Shown: in pieces, positions 34,651 through 44,289 of the stretch
Position numbering within the stretch: the first letter of the stretch is position 1
How the letters are laid out: every line of letters starts with the position of its first letter
DNA from: Paenibacillus sp. 481
GTDB lineage: Bacteria; Bacillota; Bacilli; Paenibacillales; Paenibacillaceae
Assembly (NCBI RefSeq): GCF_021223605.1
Contig: NZ_CP075175.1
Coordinates: 4,109,501 to 4,173,500, forward strand
DNA: 64,000 bases
Direction: 5' to 3'
Position numbers and translations under genes: made by a program
Notes under the pieces: model-generated
The model's input: the letters and a program-made list of their open reading frames with translations, nothing else
Database searches by the model: none
What the model was told of the DNA's origin: nothing

Positions 34651-37026
34651 ATGAATATGAGATCAACAAACAGACGGAAATCGCTTAAAACTTCTGCTTG
34701 GTTTACTCTTTGTCTAGTCTTATCCTTTATGCCGATGCTGCAAAGCACAGGCCTTGGGGCGTCTACTGTGCAAGCGGCTGCACAAACGGCTGCACCAACA
34801 ACCGCACAAGCGCCAGCCAACAGCCAATATAAAAACGTCGGCTACTTTGCTTCTTGGGGAATCTACGGGCGCAACTATCAAGTGAAGGACATCGATGCAT
34901 CCAAGTTAACGCACATCAACTACGCGTTTTTTGATGTGTGTTGGAACGGTATTCATGGTAATCCTTCCCCAAGTGCTGACAATCCCAATTCAACCACTTG
35001 GAAATGTACCGATCCAGCAGTTCCATTGCAGCGCGGTAACGTTCCGAACGGAGCAATCGTAGTGGGTGAGCCGTGGGCAGATGTAACCAAGTCGTATCCA
35101 GGTGATACATGGTCTGACTGCGAAGCAGGTAAATGTGGTAACATCGGAGAACTCAAAAGATTAAAACAGAAAAACCCACATCTTAAAACGCTTTTCTCCA
35201 TCGGAGGTTGGACTTGGTCGAACCGTTTCTCAGACGTAGCAGCTAATGAACAGTACCGAATTAATTTTGCAAAATCAGCAGTTGACGCTGTGCGTACTTA
35301 CGGTTTCGACGGCGTGGATATCGACTGGGAGTACCCAGGGGTTGAAACGATTCCCGGCAATAGCTACAGCCCGAACGATAAAATTAATTTCACAAAGCTT
35401 CTTGAAGAAACGCGTCGCCATTTAGATGAAGCGGGTCGTGTAGATGGCAAACATTATTTGCTCACGATCGCAACTGGGGCATCCCAAACTTATATCGACA
35501 ATACAGAGATGGCAAAAGTAAATGCGATTGTCGATTTCATCAACATTATGACGTATGACTTCCATGGTGGCTCATTTATCGAGACGACGAACAACAATGC
35601 AGCTTTGCTGAACGATACGCGTGATCCGAGTGCAGCGAAAAAGTTCTATGTGGACGGCGCAATCGACATTTATCAGCGTGCTGGGGTTGATTTGAACAAA
35701 ATCGTACTTGGATTAGCGTTTTATGGACGCGGTTGGAGCAATTGTGCTCCGGGTCCGAACGGTGACGGTCTTTATCAAAAATGCGTCAAAAACGACGCAG
35801 GCAACTGGGCACCAAAAGGTACATGGGATGATTTCACGACTAAAAAACCGACAGGTGTATTCGATTATGGGGACATCGTAGGGAACTATTTAAATAAAAA
35901 TGGTTACACTCGCTACTGGAACGACCAAGCGAAAGTACCTTACTTGTATAACCCAACAACGAAAACATACATTTCATATGATGACGAGCAATCGATCGGA
36001 CTTAAGACAGATTATATTAAAACTAAAGGCCTAGGTGGCGGCATGATCTGGGAACTTGATTCCGATTGCCGTACTACGACAAGATTTGCGTGTACAGGAG
36101 CAACCTTGCTTAATAAAGTGGCCGCAGACTTAGGCATTAACGGCTCTGCACCAGATATAACTCCGCCATCCGTTCCGACAGGCGTTGCAGCAACGACGGT
36201 AGGTGACAAGTCGGTCGCACTGAAATGGTATCCGTCGGCTGATAACTTTGCGGTAACGGGCTATGAAGTGTACACGAACGGGCAGTTGGCGACGACAGTT
36301 ACAGGCCCAACGGCAACGGTTACTGGTTTAACGCCTAACACAAGCTATGCATTTACAGTTAAAGCAAAAGACGCGGCTGGTAACGTGTCCGCTGCAAGCC
36401 AGCCGTTAAGCGTAAAGACGTTGGCCAAACCATTGCAAGATGTAATTGCACCAACAGTGCCTACTAATGTAAGTGTCACAAGTGCAACTTACGACAGCGT
36501 ATCGTTGACTTGGACGGCTTCGACTGACAATGTAGCTGTAACCGGCTACGATGTTTACAGCAATGGTCAGCTGGCTACAACGGTAACCGGCACAGCTACA
36601 TCCGTAACAGGTCTTGCAGGAAACACAACGTATACGTTCACGATTGTTGCTAAAGATGCAGCAGGCAACGGTTCGACGGCGAGTGCTCCTGTAACTGCAA
36701 AGACGGCCGAGAAGCCAGGTTCAACAAGTGGAGCGTTTACGTTTGTGGCGAAATCGACGTGGGGAGACAGCTTTGATTTTTCCGCTGCGATTAAAAATAA
36801 CGGAACAACTCCACTTACGAACTGGCGTGTAGAGTTTGACTACGCAGGTAAAATTACTTCGGTCTTCGATGCGAAGATCGTGAGCCATATCGGAACAAGA
36901 TACATCATTGAATCCAACGGTTGGAATGGTACGATTCCTGCGGGGGGTTCTGTGACCTTTGGTGGGGCTGGTCAAGGCAGTGCTACAGCATCACCAACAA
37001 ATGTAGTCATTAAGTCTCATAACTAA
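34651..37026 (+). CDS. Secreted family 18 chitinase with two FnIII domains and a CBM2 module
   Basis: 791 residues. After a twin-basic signal peptide (cleavage near VQAAA, about residue 45) comes a GH18 domain (about 60-490) with SIGGWTWS and the catalytic DGVDIDWEYPG (near 221; the last Glu is the acid). Two fibronectin type III domains follow (about 505-590 and 600-686), then a C-terminal CBM2-like module (about 693-790) with the conserved Trp residues in NGWNGTI. The order resembles chitinase A1 of Bacillus circulans. It cleaves chitin outside the cell. The two FnIII repeats are close copies. Start at 34651 behind GAGAGG. Confidence 0.95.
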   Translation: MNMRSTNRRKSLKTSAWFTLCLVLSFMPMLQSTGLGASTVQAAAQTAAPTTAQAPANSQYKNVGYFASWGIYGRNYQVKDIDASKLTHINYAFFDVCWNGIHGNPSPSADNPNSTTWKCTDPAVPLQRGNVPNGAIVVGEPWADVTKSYPGDTWSDCEAGKCGNIGELKRLKQKNPHLKTLFSIGGWTWSNRFSDVAANEQYRINFAKSAVDAVRTYGFDGVDIDWEYPGVETIPGNSYSPNDKINFTKLLEETRRHLDEAGRVDGKHYLLTIATGASQTYIDNTEMAKVNAIVDFINIMTYDFHGGSFIETTNNNAALLNDTRDPSAAKKFYVDGAIDIYQRAGVDLNKIVLGLAFYGRGWSNCAPGPNGDGLYQKCVKNDAGNWAPKGTWDDFTTKKPTGVFDYGDIVGNYLNKNGYTRYWNDQAKVPYLYNPTTKTYISYDDEQSIGLKTDYIKTKGLGGGMIWELDSDCRTTTRFACTGATLLNKVAADLGINGSAPDITPPSVPTGVAATTVGDKSVALKWYPSADNFAVTGYEVYTNGQLATTVTGPTATVTGLTPNTSYAFTVKAKDAAGNVSAASQPLSVKTLAKPLQDVIAPTVPTNVSVTSATYDSVSLTWTASTDNVAVTGYDVYSNGQLATTVTGTATSVTGLAGNTTYTFTIVAKDAAGNGSTASAPVTAKTAEKPGSTSGAFTFVAKSTWGDSFDFSAAIKNNGTTPLTNWRVEFDYAGKITSVFDAKIVSHIGTRYIIESNGWNGTIPAGGSVTFGGAGQGSATASPTNVVIKSHN

Positions 37027-37054
37027 TGTTGTAATAAGTTGTGAATGGCAAAAA

Positions 37055-37099
37055 AAAAGACCTCCAGCTTCACGTGTTCCGTGAGGTTGGAGGTCTTTT
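37055..37099. terminator. Bidirectional terminator between chitinase and yitT-like gene
   Basis: AAAAGACCTCCA and TGGAGGTCTTTT flank a loop; A-run on one side and T-run on the other serve both convergent genes. Confidence 0.85.
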
Positions 37100-37108
37100 G
37101 GGGTGTTT

Positions 37109-37933
37109 CTAGTTTTTGGGTCTTCTGAAATTACCCATTAACCCGATCGTTTCGACAATATTGACGAAAGCTTTAGGGTCAATTTCTTTGATGGTGCGTT
37201 TTAGTTCAGGCAACTCGTACCGAGTCGTTACAGTCATAAGCATATCTTTCTCAATGTCTGTAAATGCACCGCGTGTCTTAATGACGGTGACACCGTGCGG
37301 TAGAGAAAGCAGCTTGTTAATGAGCTGATCCTTTTGGTCGGTAATAATATACACGGTTACTTTGTAATGGTTGATATAGATCGTGTCCAGTACTTTACCG
37401 GTAGCGAAAATCGAAACCATGGAGTACAGGACAAGCTCCCATCCTTGCATTAAATAACCGTGTGTGACAATGACGACGGTGTTTAAGCCGACGAGAATAT
37501 TACCAATAGGAATATCGTGATAACGTGTCACGATGGAACCGATAATATCAAAGCCGCCCGTAGAACCGCCAATTCGAAGCGAGATGCCACTTCCGATCCC
37601 GACTAACGTACCGCCGAATACCGCAGATAATAACGGCTCGTCCGATACAGACATGACTGGGACTATGGAAATGAACCATGTTGTGGCCACGACGCTTACT
37701 ATGCTGTAAATAATAAAGCGCCTGCCCAGTATGAACCAGCCCCAAATAATAATGGGCAAGTTAAAAGCAAAGTACAGCGTACTGATGCCCCAGTTTGTGA
37801 AATAACTTGTAATCATAGACAAACCGGAGACCCCGCCACTTAGAAAATGATGGGGAATTAGAAATAGGTTGAAACCGACCGCGATGCAAGCTGCGCCTAA
37901 TATGATGACGATACCATGCAGTAATCGTTTCAA
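37109..37933 (-). CDS. YitT family membrane protein (DUF161 + DUF2179)
   Basis: 274 residues: five to six membrane helices (about 8-190) with the SGGVSGLSMI and GGSTGGFDIIG motifs, then a soluble C-terminal DUF2179 domain (about 200-274). The function of YitT proteins is not established. The start is TTG at 37933, six bases after GAGGTGA. Divergent from the helicase gene. Confidence 0.9.
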   Translation of the reverse strand: MKRLLHGIVIILGAACIAVGFNLFLIPHHFLSGGVSGLSMITSYFTNWGISTLYFAFNLPIIIWGWFILGRRFIIYSIVSVVATTWFISIVPVMSVSDEPLLSAVFGGTLVGIGSGISLRIGGSTGGFDIIGSIVTRYHDIPIGNILVGLNTVVIVTHGYLMQGWELVLYSMVSIFATGKVLDTIYINHYKVTVYIITDQKDQLINKLLSLPHGVTVIKTRGAFTDIEKDMLMTVTTRYELPELKRTIKEIDPKAFVNIVETIGLMGNFRRPKN

Positions 37934-38203
37934 GCAAAATCACCTCAAAACGTAGTATTAGTAAGATCAGAACTGGTATTCTTAGTTCTAATTGTGTTAT
38001 AATAACTTGGATATTCTTGAGTAGGCTTTTTTTCAACTATGTACACGATAAAAACGCGGTTTCGGATTGCCTTATATAGCGATTTACCTCCGCATTGTAT
38101 ATGAGAAGACGGTCGGCCCGATGTGCCATTCGTCACCAATGTCGCGCTACTTAAGAATACAGATAAGGCTGTGGATTGTCCACAACGAAGGAGTATGAAT
38201 ATT

Positions 38204-39877
38204 TTGAAGACATTTGCAGAATTTGGCTTGGAACCTAAGGTTCTTCAAGCGATTACAGAATTAGGATTTGAAGAAGCAACTCCAATTCAAGAAAAAGCTA
38301 TACCTGTAGCGCTTACGGGGCGCGACCTTATCGGACAAGCGCAGACGGGTACAGGTAAGACGGCCGCCTTCGGTATCCCGATGATCTCGAAGATTGACGT
38401 AGAAGAAGAGCGTGTAGTTGCTCTCGTTATGACACCGACACGTGAACTTGCGATTCAAGTTGCGGAAGAAATCGGAAAGTTAACACGCTTCAAAGGCGTT
38501 CGTTCGCTTCCAATTTACGGTGGCCAAGATATCGGTCGCCAAATTCGCGCTTTGAAAAAGCGTCCACAAATCATCATCGGTACACCTGGTCGTTTGCTCG
38601 ACCATATTAACCGTAAGACGATCCGTTTGGATGATGTAGCAACAGTTGTATTGGATGAAGCGGATGAAATGCTCGACATGGGCTTCATGGACGACATTCA
38701 GTCCATCTTGAGCCTTGTACCATCTACGCGTCAAACGATGTTGTTCTCTGCAACAATGCCGCCAAACATTCAAAAGTTGGCAAATCAATTTTTGACTAAT
38801 CCGGATCATGTTTCCGTAATGCCGAAGCAAGTAAGCGCACCGCTTATCGATCAATCTTACATCGAAGTGCAAGAGCGTAACAAATTCGATGCATTGAGCC
38901 GCTTGCTTGACATGGAATCTCCTGAATTGGCGATCGTATTCGGTCGTACAAAGCGTCGTGTTGATGAGTTGGCTGAAGCGTTGCAAAAACGCGGTTACAC
39001 AGCTGACGGCTTGCACGGTGACTTGTCGCAGAACCAACGTGATACGGTAATGCGTAAATTCCGTGACGGCAGCATCGATGTACTCGTTGCAACAGACGTT
39101 GCTGCACGTGGTTTGGACGTATCTGGCGTAACGCACGTTATTAACTTTGACTTGCCGCAAGACCCAGAGTCCTACGTACACCGTATCGGTCGTACAGGCC
39201 GTGCTGGTAAAGAAGGTAGCGCATGGTCCTTCGTGACGCCGCGTGAACTTGACCACCTTAACTTTATCGAGCGTGTTACGCGTCACCGCATCACTCGCAA
39301 GCCAATGCCTAGCTTGGCGGAAGCGATTGAAGGCAAGCAACGTATCGTTGCTGAGCGTATGCTCGAAGTTCTTGATAACAACGAATTGAACGAATATAAA
39401 GGAATCGCGATCACATTGTTGGATCAATACGATTCCGTTAACTTGTTGTCTGCAGCATTCAAGCTGATGACAGGTGGCAAAAAAGAAGTTGAAGTATCTT
39501 TGACACCAGAAGATCCGATTCGTGCTAAGCGTCGTAAGCCAGACGTACGCACAAGCGGTCGTAAAATGTCTGCTCCTTACGGACGTGGTCGTTCTAACAA
39601 CGGACCACGCGGTGAAGGCGATCGTCGTCGTGAAGGCGGCAGCGGCGGTGGTGGATACCGTGGCGGTAGCGCTAGTACTGGTGGCGACCGTGGTGGCTAC
39701 AACAGCGGCAACCGCGAGCGCAGCTACAGCGGTGGCAACCGTGAGCGCAGCGGCTTTAGCGGCAGCGCTGGTGGACGCGAGCGTAGTGGCGAGCGTAACG
39801 AACGTAGCGGTGGAAGCTATGGCGACCGTCGTCCGCGCCGTACAGGTGAAGGACGTCGCGAGAAAGATAGCGAATAA
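38204..39877 (+). CDS. cshA: DEAD-box RNA helicase, CshA type
   Basis: 557 residues. Motifs in order: Q motif GFEEATPIQ, Walker A AQTGTGKT (near 48), PTRELA, DEAD (near 151), SAT, and [10 protein letters not shown] (near 327). The C-terminal region from about residue 455 is an Arg/Gly/Ser-rich RGG tail that would bind RNA. CshA helps RNA decay and ribosome assembly in the cold. The start is taken as TTG 38204, ten bases after AAGGAG, because the ATG at 38195 is only one base from that site. The leader before it is long (about 180 bp), as in many cold-induced genes. Codon use suggests high expression. Confidence 0.92.
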   Translation: MKTFAEFGLEPKVLQAITELGFEEATPIQEKAIPVALTGRDLIGQAQTGTGKTAAFGIPMISKIDVEEERVVALVMTPTRELAIQVAEEIGKLTRFKGVRSLPIYGGQDIGRQIRALKKRPQIIIGTPGRLLDHINRKTIRLDDVATVVLDEADEMLDMGFMDDIQSILSLVPSTRQTMLFSATMPPNIQKLANQFLTNPDHVSVMPKQVSAPLIDQSYIEVQERNKFDALSRLLDMESPELAIVFGRTKRRVDELAEALQKRGYTADGLHGDLSQNQRDTVMRKFRDGSIDVLVATDVAARGLDVSGVTHVINFDLPQDPESYVHRIGRTGRAGKEGSAWSFVTPRELDHLNFIERVTRHRITRKPMPSLAEAIEGKQRIVAERMLEVLDNNELNEYKGIAITLLDQYDSVNLLSAAFKLMTGGKKEVEVSLTPEDPIRAKRRKPDVRTSGRKMSAPYGRGRSNNGPRGEGDRRREGGSGGGGYRGGSASTGGDRGGYNSGNRERSYSGGNRERSGFSGSAGGRERSGERNERSGGSYGDRRPRRTGEGRREKDSE

Positions 39878-39894
39878 TAGTTAAGAAATATAAC

Positions 39895-39924
39895 AAAAGG
39901 ACCGCCACATGTGGCGGTCCTTTT
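39895..39924. terminator. Perfect palindromic terminator after cshA
   Basis: AAAAGGACCGCCAC, loop AT, GTGGCGGTCCTTTT; serves cshA and the convergent yjcZ-like gene. Confidence 0.85.
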
Positions 39925-39953
39925 GTTGCTTTATCGTTTTTAGCGGGTTGGAA

Positions 39954-40094
39954 TTACCAACCGCCGCCGCCCCAGCCGCCGCCGCAACCACAAAAGATAA
40001 TGGCTAAGAGGATGAACAGAACGAGAATGAACCCAAAACCACTGCCCCAACCGCCGCCGTATCCACCATAGCCGCCATAAGCGTATCCGCTCAT
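39954..40094 (-). CDS. YjcZ-type small Gly-rich sporulation protein
   Basis: 46 residues: a Gly/Tyr-rich start (MSGYAYGGYGGYGGG), one hydrophobic helix (about 20-34, FILVLFILLAIIF) followed by CGC and a Gly/Trp tail. This is the composition of the YjcZ/YhdX-like tiny proteins found in spore-forming Bacillales, small membrane peptides of unknown role in the spore. The ATG at 40094 has a perfect AAGGAGG seven bases upstream. Convergent with cshA. Confidence 0.85.
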   Translation of the reverse strand: MSGYAYGGYGGYGGGWGSGFGFILVLFILLAIIFCGCGGGWGGGGW

Positions 40095-40268
40095 TTAAAA
40101 ACCTCCTTGTAAGCATGCGCTGATTTCAATTACGTTAACATCATATGCGGAGCGGCATGCGACGCTTAGACAGCCACCCATATCCGACAAAATAGGCACT
40201 GGCTTTGCTATGCTCATTTGTATTATAGTTATAAAGACAGATTGGAATGGAATTAAGGGGGCGTTTTT

Positions 40269-41051
40269 TTGGAGTTTCGGGGAGCTATGGGTGGGTTATA
40301 CCGTATTACGGAGTGGATTATGCGCTTTTCGGTCACGAATGTGCTATGGTTGCTTTGTTCGGCACCATTTTTCTTTTTGTTATTTACTAAAGTTCTACTT
40401 TCCCAGCAAAATTTCGTTAACGAATCGTTGTTAACGAATTGGCTGATGGCAATAGTGGCACCGTTTACACTTTTTCCGGCAACAGCTGCGATGTTCTCGG
40501 TTGTGCGCAAATGGGTCATGGGTGAGACGGATGCGGCGCTAATTCGTACCTTTTTTAAAGGATATAAGGGTAGCTACAAGCAGGCGATGATTGGCGGCTT
40601 TTTTTATACGATATTGTTCGTAGTTATGTACTTTGATTATGTCGTCTATATGACCCAGTTAAGCTCGTTCCAATTTATTGGCTATGTTATGCTCGGTTTA
40701 TTAATTATGTTGTTCGTGTCTTTGTTTAATTTCTTTAGTATGTTGTCGCATGTGCACATGGGAACGTTTCAATTGGTGAAAAATAGCATTTTATTGACGC
40801 TCATTCGTCCATTGCGTATTATTTTGACGACAGTCATAAGCGGAATGGTGCTATATTTTTGCTTGTTCCACATGCCGGCTTTATTTTTCGTATTTGCGGG
40901 CTCTGTCATCGCGTACTACGCGTTTTTTAATTTTCATGCTGCTTTTCATGAAATTCAAGAAAATAATCGCAAGCTGGACGAAGAACAGGAAGTCGACACA
41001 CAAGATACTGAGGCAAAGTTAGATGCTGTCGATAACGCTCCAGTCAAATAA
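40269..41051 (+). CDS. YesL-like DUF624 membrane protein
   Basis: 260 residues with about five membrane helices in the pattern of the DUF624/YesL family (N-terminal GLYRITEWIMRFSVTNVLW, then TFFKGYKGSYKQA). Such genes often sit beside carbohydrate ABC transporters, but none is here. The start is TTG at 40269 behind AAGGGGGCG. The acidic C-terminal 30 residues are cytosolic. Function unknown. Confidence 0.85.
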   Translation: MEFRGAMGGLYRITEWIMRFSVTNVLWLLCSAPFFFLLFTKVLLSQQNFVNESLLTNWLMAIVAPFTLFPATAAMFSVVRKWVMGETDAALIRTFFKGYKGSYKQAMIGGFFYTILFVVMYFDYVVYMTQLSSFQFIGYVMLGLLIMLFVSLFNFFSMLSHVHMGTFQLVKNSILLTLIRPLRIILTTVISGMVLYFCLFHMPALFFVFAGSVIAYYAFFNFHAAFHEIQENNRKLDEEQEVDTQDTEAKLDAVDNAPVK

Positions 41052-41128
41052 TGACATGCAAATTTTTGGTTGAAAAAAAGGTGCTAACCTAGGTTTACTT
41101 TTATTGCAAAAGTCACTATAATAAGAAT

Positions 41129-41314
41129 ACATCCTGCGATGTGCGTGAAGCCTTCATTGTTTTGAACCAATGTATGTTTCCCGGGAGTTCAACATCAGTT
41201 CATTGCTGGCACGCCCTCTCCGAAGGGAAGTCAAAGATGAATTTGCGGACACCCACCTGCGAGAGCGGGTTCGGAACATAAAGGCCTAACGGCATAGGCG
41301 GGTATTTCTTTTAT
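41129..41314 (+). ncRNA. ssrS: Probable 6S RNA
   Basis: About 185 bases with no ORF, starting seven bases after a TATAAT box at 41117-41122 (weak TTTACT 17 bases upstream). The ends pair: ATCCTGC with GCGGGTAT, then ATGTGCGT with ACGGCAT, with the 5' TGCGATGTGCGTGAAG resembling the GAGATGTTCGCAAG start of 6S RNA. Length, closing stem and a middle that leaves an open bubble fit 6S RNA, which binds the sigma-A RNA polymerase. The call is from pattern memory and the end pairing; another stable RNA is possible. Confidence 0.68.
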
Positions 41315-41320
41315 CACAAC

Positions 41321-41360
41321 CACCTTCTTCATGAGAGTATTCATGTGGAAGGTGTTTTTT
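41321..41360 (+). terminator. Intrinsic terminator after the probable 6S RNA
   Basis: CACCTTC..CATGA pairs with TCATG..GAAGGTG, followed by six T. Confidence 0.8.
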
Positions 41361-41466
41361 GTGTTTTTGTGTGAAATGGTGCAAATGGTCTTTTACTCAA
41401 TAGGGAACAATGTGTTACACTATACATAAGTGAGCAATGGCTGTCGAGAAGAGGAGGAACACGTTT

Positions 41467-41856
41467 TTGTCGCTCAAACGAACATTGGTCGGCATCGTTC
41501 GCAGTTATGAATCTACGGGCGATCGTGCAAAAGACCCTCAGTTGAAAACGCATTATTATCAATTAACCCGTGATAAAGCGTGGGAGGAAATTACGTCCTC
41601 CTTAAAGAAGATTCAAGGGTATAAAGTGCTTCACGAAGTTGCTTCGGTGGGCGAAATTACAATGGAGAAACGTACATTTACCGGTAGGACGATGGACATT
41701 ACTGTATCGGTAATCCAAGTTAGTCCCTCAAAAGCGGCGGTCGATATTTATTCGGCTTCCCGTGGTGGTTTAGGAGATTTTGGGGCTAATTATCGTGTTG
41801 TTAAGGATTTGTACGCTGTTCTGGATAAGAAGTTAGCTGCTTACAAAACGGAATGA
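41467..41856 (+). CDS. Small soluble protein of unknown function
   Basis: 129 residues from a TTG at 41467, nine bases behind GAGGAGG; an ATG at 41437 would add 10 residues without a site. No signal peptide or membrane segment. The body alternates predicted strands (YKVLHEVASVGEITMEKRT, MDITVSVIQVSPSKAAVDIYS) and ends with a helix. Some resemblance in layout to DUF1499 proteins (repeated short beta strands, a C-terminal helix) but I cannot confirm it. Confidence 0.7.
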   Translation: MSLKRTLVGIVRSYESTGDRAKDPQLKTHYYQLTRDKAWEEITSSLKKIQGYKVLHEVASVGEITMEKRTFTGRTMDITVSVIQVSPSKAAVDIYSASRGGLGDFGANYRVVKDLYAVLDKKLAAYKTE

Positions 41857-41896
41857 TTGACGATTCGGTCGCAAGTAAGCACCATGTTGTACAGAG

Positions 41897-41932
41897 AAAG
41901 CGAGAGCTGAGCCGAAACTCATCTCTCGCTTT
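41897..41932. terminator. Terminator between the unknown gene and tpx
   Basis: AAAGCGAGAG..TGAG pairs with CTCA..CTCTCGCTTT around a short loop; can serve both convergent genes. Confidence 0.75.
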
Positions 41933-41946
41933 ATGTGTATGACGTA

Positions 41947-42465
41947 TTATACGAGCGCTTTAACAGCTGCAAGAGCCTGCTCGTAGTTAGGGTGCTCTGT
42001 CATCTCGCTCAAGTATTCAACGTATTGTACGTTGTCGTTAGCGTCGATAACGAAGATGGAACGCATATCAAGGCGAAGTTCTTTAATAAGAACGCCATAT
42101 GCTTGTCCGAAGTTGTTGTCTTTGTAGTCCGACAGCATGACGACTTTGTCGACACCTGCTGCGCCACACCAGCGTGCTTGCGCAAATGGGAGGTCAGCAC
42201 TTACTGTCAATACAACGACATTATCGCTGAGTGTTGACGTTTCTTCGTTGAAGCGGCGTGTCTGTGCATCGCATACGCCTGTGTCAATCGATGGAACGAC
42301 GCTGATAAGCTTTACTTTACCAGCATAGTCCTTCAGACTAACAATATCCACCAAAGATTTGTTCAATTGAAAATCAGGCGCTTTATCGCCGACTTTAAGT
42401 TCTGGTCCTAGAAGAGTAATAGGGTTGCCTTTAAGTGTAGCAACGCCTGTGCGTTCTGCTGACAT
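41947..42465 (-). CDS. tpx: Thiol peroxidase, atypical 2-Cys peroxiredoxin
   Basis: 172 residues, usual Tpx length. The peroxidatic Cys lies in [16 protein letters not shown] (near residue 64) and the resolving Cys in [11 protein letters not shown] (near 98), as in Tpx. It reduces hydroperoxides with thioredoxin. The ATG at 42465 has AAGGAGG eight bases upstream; the open frame continues a further 57 codons without any start signal. Divergent from the rhomboid protease gene. Confidence 0.96.
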   Translation of the reverse strand: MSAERTGVATLKGNPITLLGPELKVGDKAPDFQLNKSLVDIVSLKDYAGKVKLISVVPSIDTGVCDAQTRRFNEETSTLSDNVVVLTVSADLPFAQARWCGAAGVDKVVMLSDYKDNNFGQAYGVLIKELRLDMRSIFVIDANDNVQYVEYLSEMTEHPNYEQALAAVKALV

Positions 42466-42635
42466 TGTTAATTCCTCCTTGCAAATAGGGGTTAATATAT
42501 GGTAAAACCCACTTATCATTATATAGGCAAGAATATATAATTGTCCAATATCGGTTCGTGATGGATTGTGATTTGATTTGAGATGATTAAATGAGCTCGG
42601 CAATTTACGAAGTTTCAAGGAAAGAGGGGATACCA

Positions 42636-43244
42636 TTGATATTTATTCGATATGAGAGTTGGCGCAGCTACCTTAAACAGTTTCCAATTACGTCCATGCT
42701 AATTTTTGTGAATGTGATTATGTTTATTATCCTTACACTGAGTGGGGGGTCAACAAATCCAGAAACCTTGCTAGACTTTGGGGCCGTGTATAAGAATGAA
42801 GCGTATATTGCTGATTTATGGCGTACAGGAACGGCGATGTTTCTCCATATTGGCTTTGAGCATTTATTGTTTAATATGTTTGCCCTGTTCGTATTTGCGC
42901 CACCACTGGAGCGCTTGCTTGGTTCGTTTCCGTATGCGTTACTTTATTTGCTCAGCGGATTGCTTGGTAACGCTGCTGCGTTGAAATTGTCGGCTTGGGA
43001 GACGTTGATGGCGGGTGCATCAGGAGCTATTTATGGCATATACGGGGCGTACTTGTTTATTGCTATATTTCAACGAAAAATGTTGGACGCATCGTCACGC
43101 AAGACCATATACATCATTTTAGGCCTCGGTATCGTTCAATCATTCGTTCTATCAGGAATTAGTTGGAGTGCTCATCTCGGTGGTCTTGGAGCAGGTTTCG
43201 TGTTGTATGCGGTACTTCGTTTCATTCACATGCGAACGCGCTAA
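42636..43244 (+). CDS. Rhomboid family intramembrane serine protease
   Basis: 202 residues, six membrane helices. The catalytic Ser is in GASGAIYG (near residue 130), the His in [10 protein letters not shown] (near 185); the [16 protein letters not shown] segment carries the conserved His-Asn region. It cleaves membrane-spanning substrates. TTG 42636 is chosen because GAGGGG lies six bases upstream; ATG 42591 lacks a site. Confidence 0.93.
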   Translation: MIFIRYESWRSYLKQFPITSMLIFVNVIMFIILTLSGGSTNPETLLDFGAVYKNEAYIADLWRTGTAMFLHIGFEHLLFNMFALFVFAPPLERLLGSFPYALLYLLSGLLGNAAALKLSAWETLMAGASGAIYGIYGAYLFIAIFQRKMLDASSRKTIYIILGLGIVQSFVLSGISWSAHLGGLGAGFVLYAVLRFIHMRTR

Positions 43245-43304
43245 GTGTAGTGGTTGTTGACAAGCTAAAGGAACAGTATATATAGAGATCGGAGCGAGGA
43301 AACC

Positions 43305-44216
43305 GTGGAACTAAGACAGCTGCATTATTTTGTTAAAGTGGCGCAAAAAGAGCACGTCACACAAGCGGCAGAAGAGCTCCATGTGGCTCAATCAGCAGTG
43401 AGCAGACAAATTCATCAACTAGAAGAAGAGTTGGGAGTTAAGTTGTTTATCCAAAAAGGGCGCAATTTGCAGCTTACCCCCGTTGGGCAATTATTTTGTC
43501 AGCGTGCAGAGGCTATTTTAAAAGAGTTAGATCGTGCTGTAAACGAAGTGCAAGAATTTATGGACCCTGAACTTGGTGAGATTCGCATCGGCTTTCCGCA
43601 TAGCTTAGGGGTTCATTTAATACCGTCGGTCGTAGCGGCATTTCGCAAAACACATCCGCATGTGAAATTTCGATTCAAGCAAGGGATGTACCCTTCGCTC
43701 ATTCGAGATATTGTCCGTGGAGAGGTGGATTTGGCGTTTATCTCGCCCTTTCCTGAAGAGTGTGACCAAGTGGCGGGTGAAATCGTGCTAACAGAAGAAT
43801 TGTCCGCTATATTGCCACCTAGCCACCCGCTAGCGGGGGAGAAGCAAATCGAGCTGCAACAATTGAAAGACGATACCTTCGTATTGTTCAGTCCTGGCTA
43901 TTCTTTGCGTCCGATCGTGTGGGATGCGTGTTTTAAGGCGGGTTTTACTCCTGTAATTGGTTTTGAGGGAGAGGAAACCGATACCATTCGCGGCTTGGTT
44001 GCGGCTGGGATGGGGGTTAGCCTACTACCGGATATGGCGCTGAAGCATACGACGGAGTTGCAACCTGTGCGTGTGCGTGTCGTGAATCCGGTTGTGACGC
44101 GCACGATAGGGTTGATCCGACGTTCGGAGGAGAAACTTCCGCCTGTAGCGAAGACGTTCCATCGTTTCTTGTTAACTTATTTTAAGCACTCATCTGTAAT
44201 GGATGTTTCGGAATAG
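43305..44216 (+). CDS. LysR family transcriptional regulator, GltC-like
   Basis: 303 residues. N-terminal winged helix (MELRQLHYFVKVAQKEHVTQ, AQSAVSRQIHQLEEELG) and a periplasmic-binding-like effector domain (about 90-295). Its overall pattern is close to GltC, activator of glutamate synthase genes, but no gltAB lies in this window. GTG start behind GCGAGG. A strong terminator follows. Effector unknown. Confidence 0.9.
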   Translation: MELRQLHYFVKVAQKEHVTQAAEELHVAQSAVSRQIHQLEEELGVKLFIQKGRNLQLTPVGQLFCQRAEAILKELDRAVNEVQEFMDPELGEIRIGFPHSLGVHLIPSVVAAFRKTHPHVKFRFKQGMYPSLIRDIVRGEVDLAFISPFPEECDQVAGEIVLTEELSAILPPSHPLAGEKQIELQQLKDDTFVLFSPGYSLRPIVWDACFKAGFTPVIGFEGEETDTIRGLVAAGMGVSLLPDMALKHTTELQPVRVRVVNPVVTRTIGLIRRSEEKLPPVAKTFHRFLLTYFKHSSVMDVSE

Positions 44217-44218
44217 CA

Positions 44219-44262
44219 GAAGGACCTGGCGCTGCATGTAGCAGTTTAACCAGGTCCTTCGT
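44219..44262. terminator. Bidirectional terminator after the LysR gene
   Basis: GAAGGACCTGG and CCAGGTCCTTC form an 11-bp stem over a 20-base loop; shared with the convergent yugP-like gene. Confidence 0.75.
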
Positions 44263-44289
44263 GTATGTTTAGCGTATCAGGTTATGTTG

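Noticed and set aside
39522-39884. 120-residue plus-strand ORF rich in Val and Ala inside cshA
   Set aside because: Out-of-frame reading of the RGG repeat region; real frame has the helicase and continues through it.
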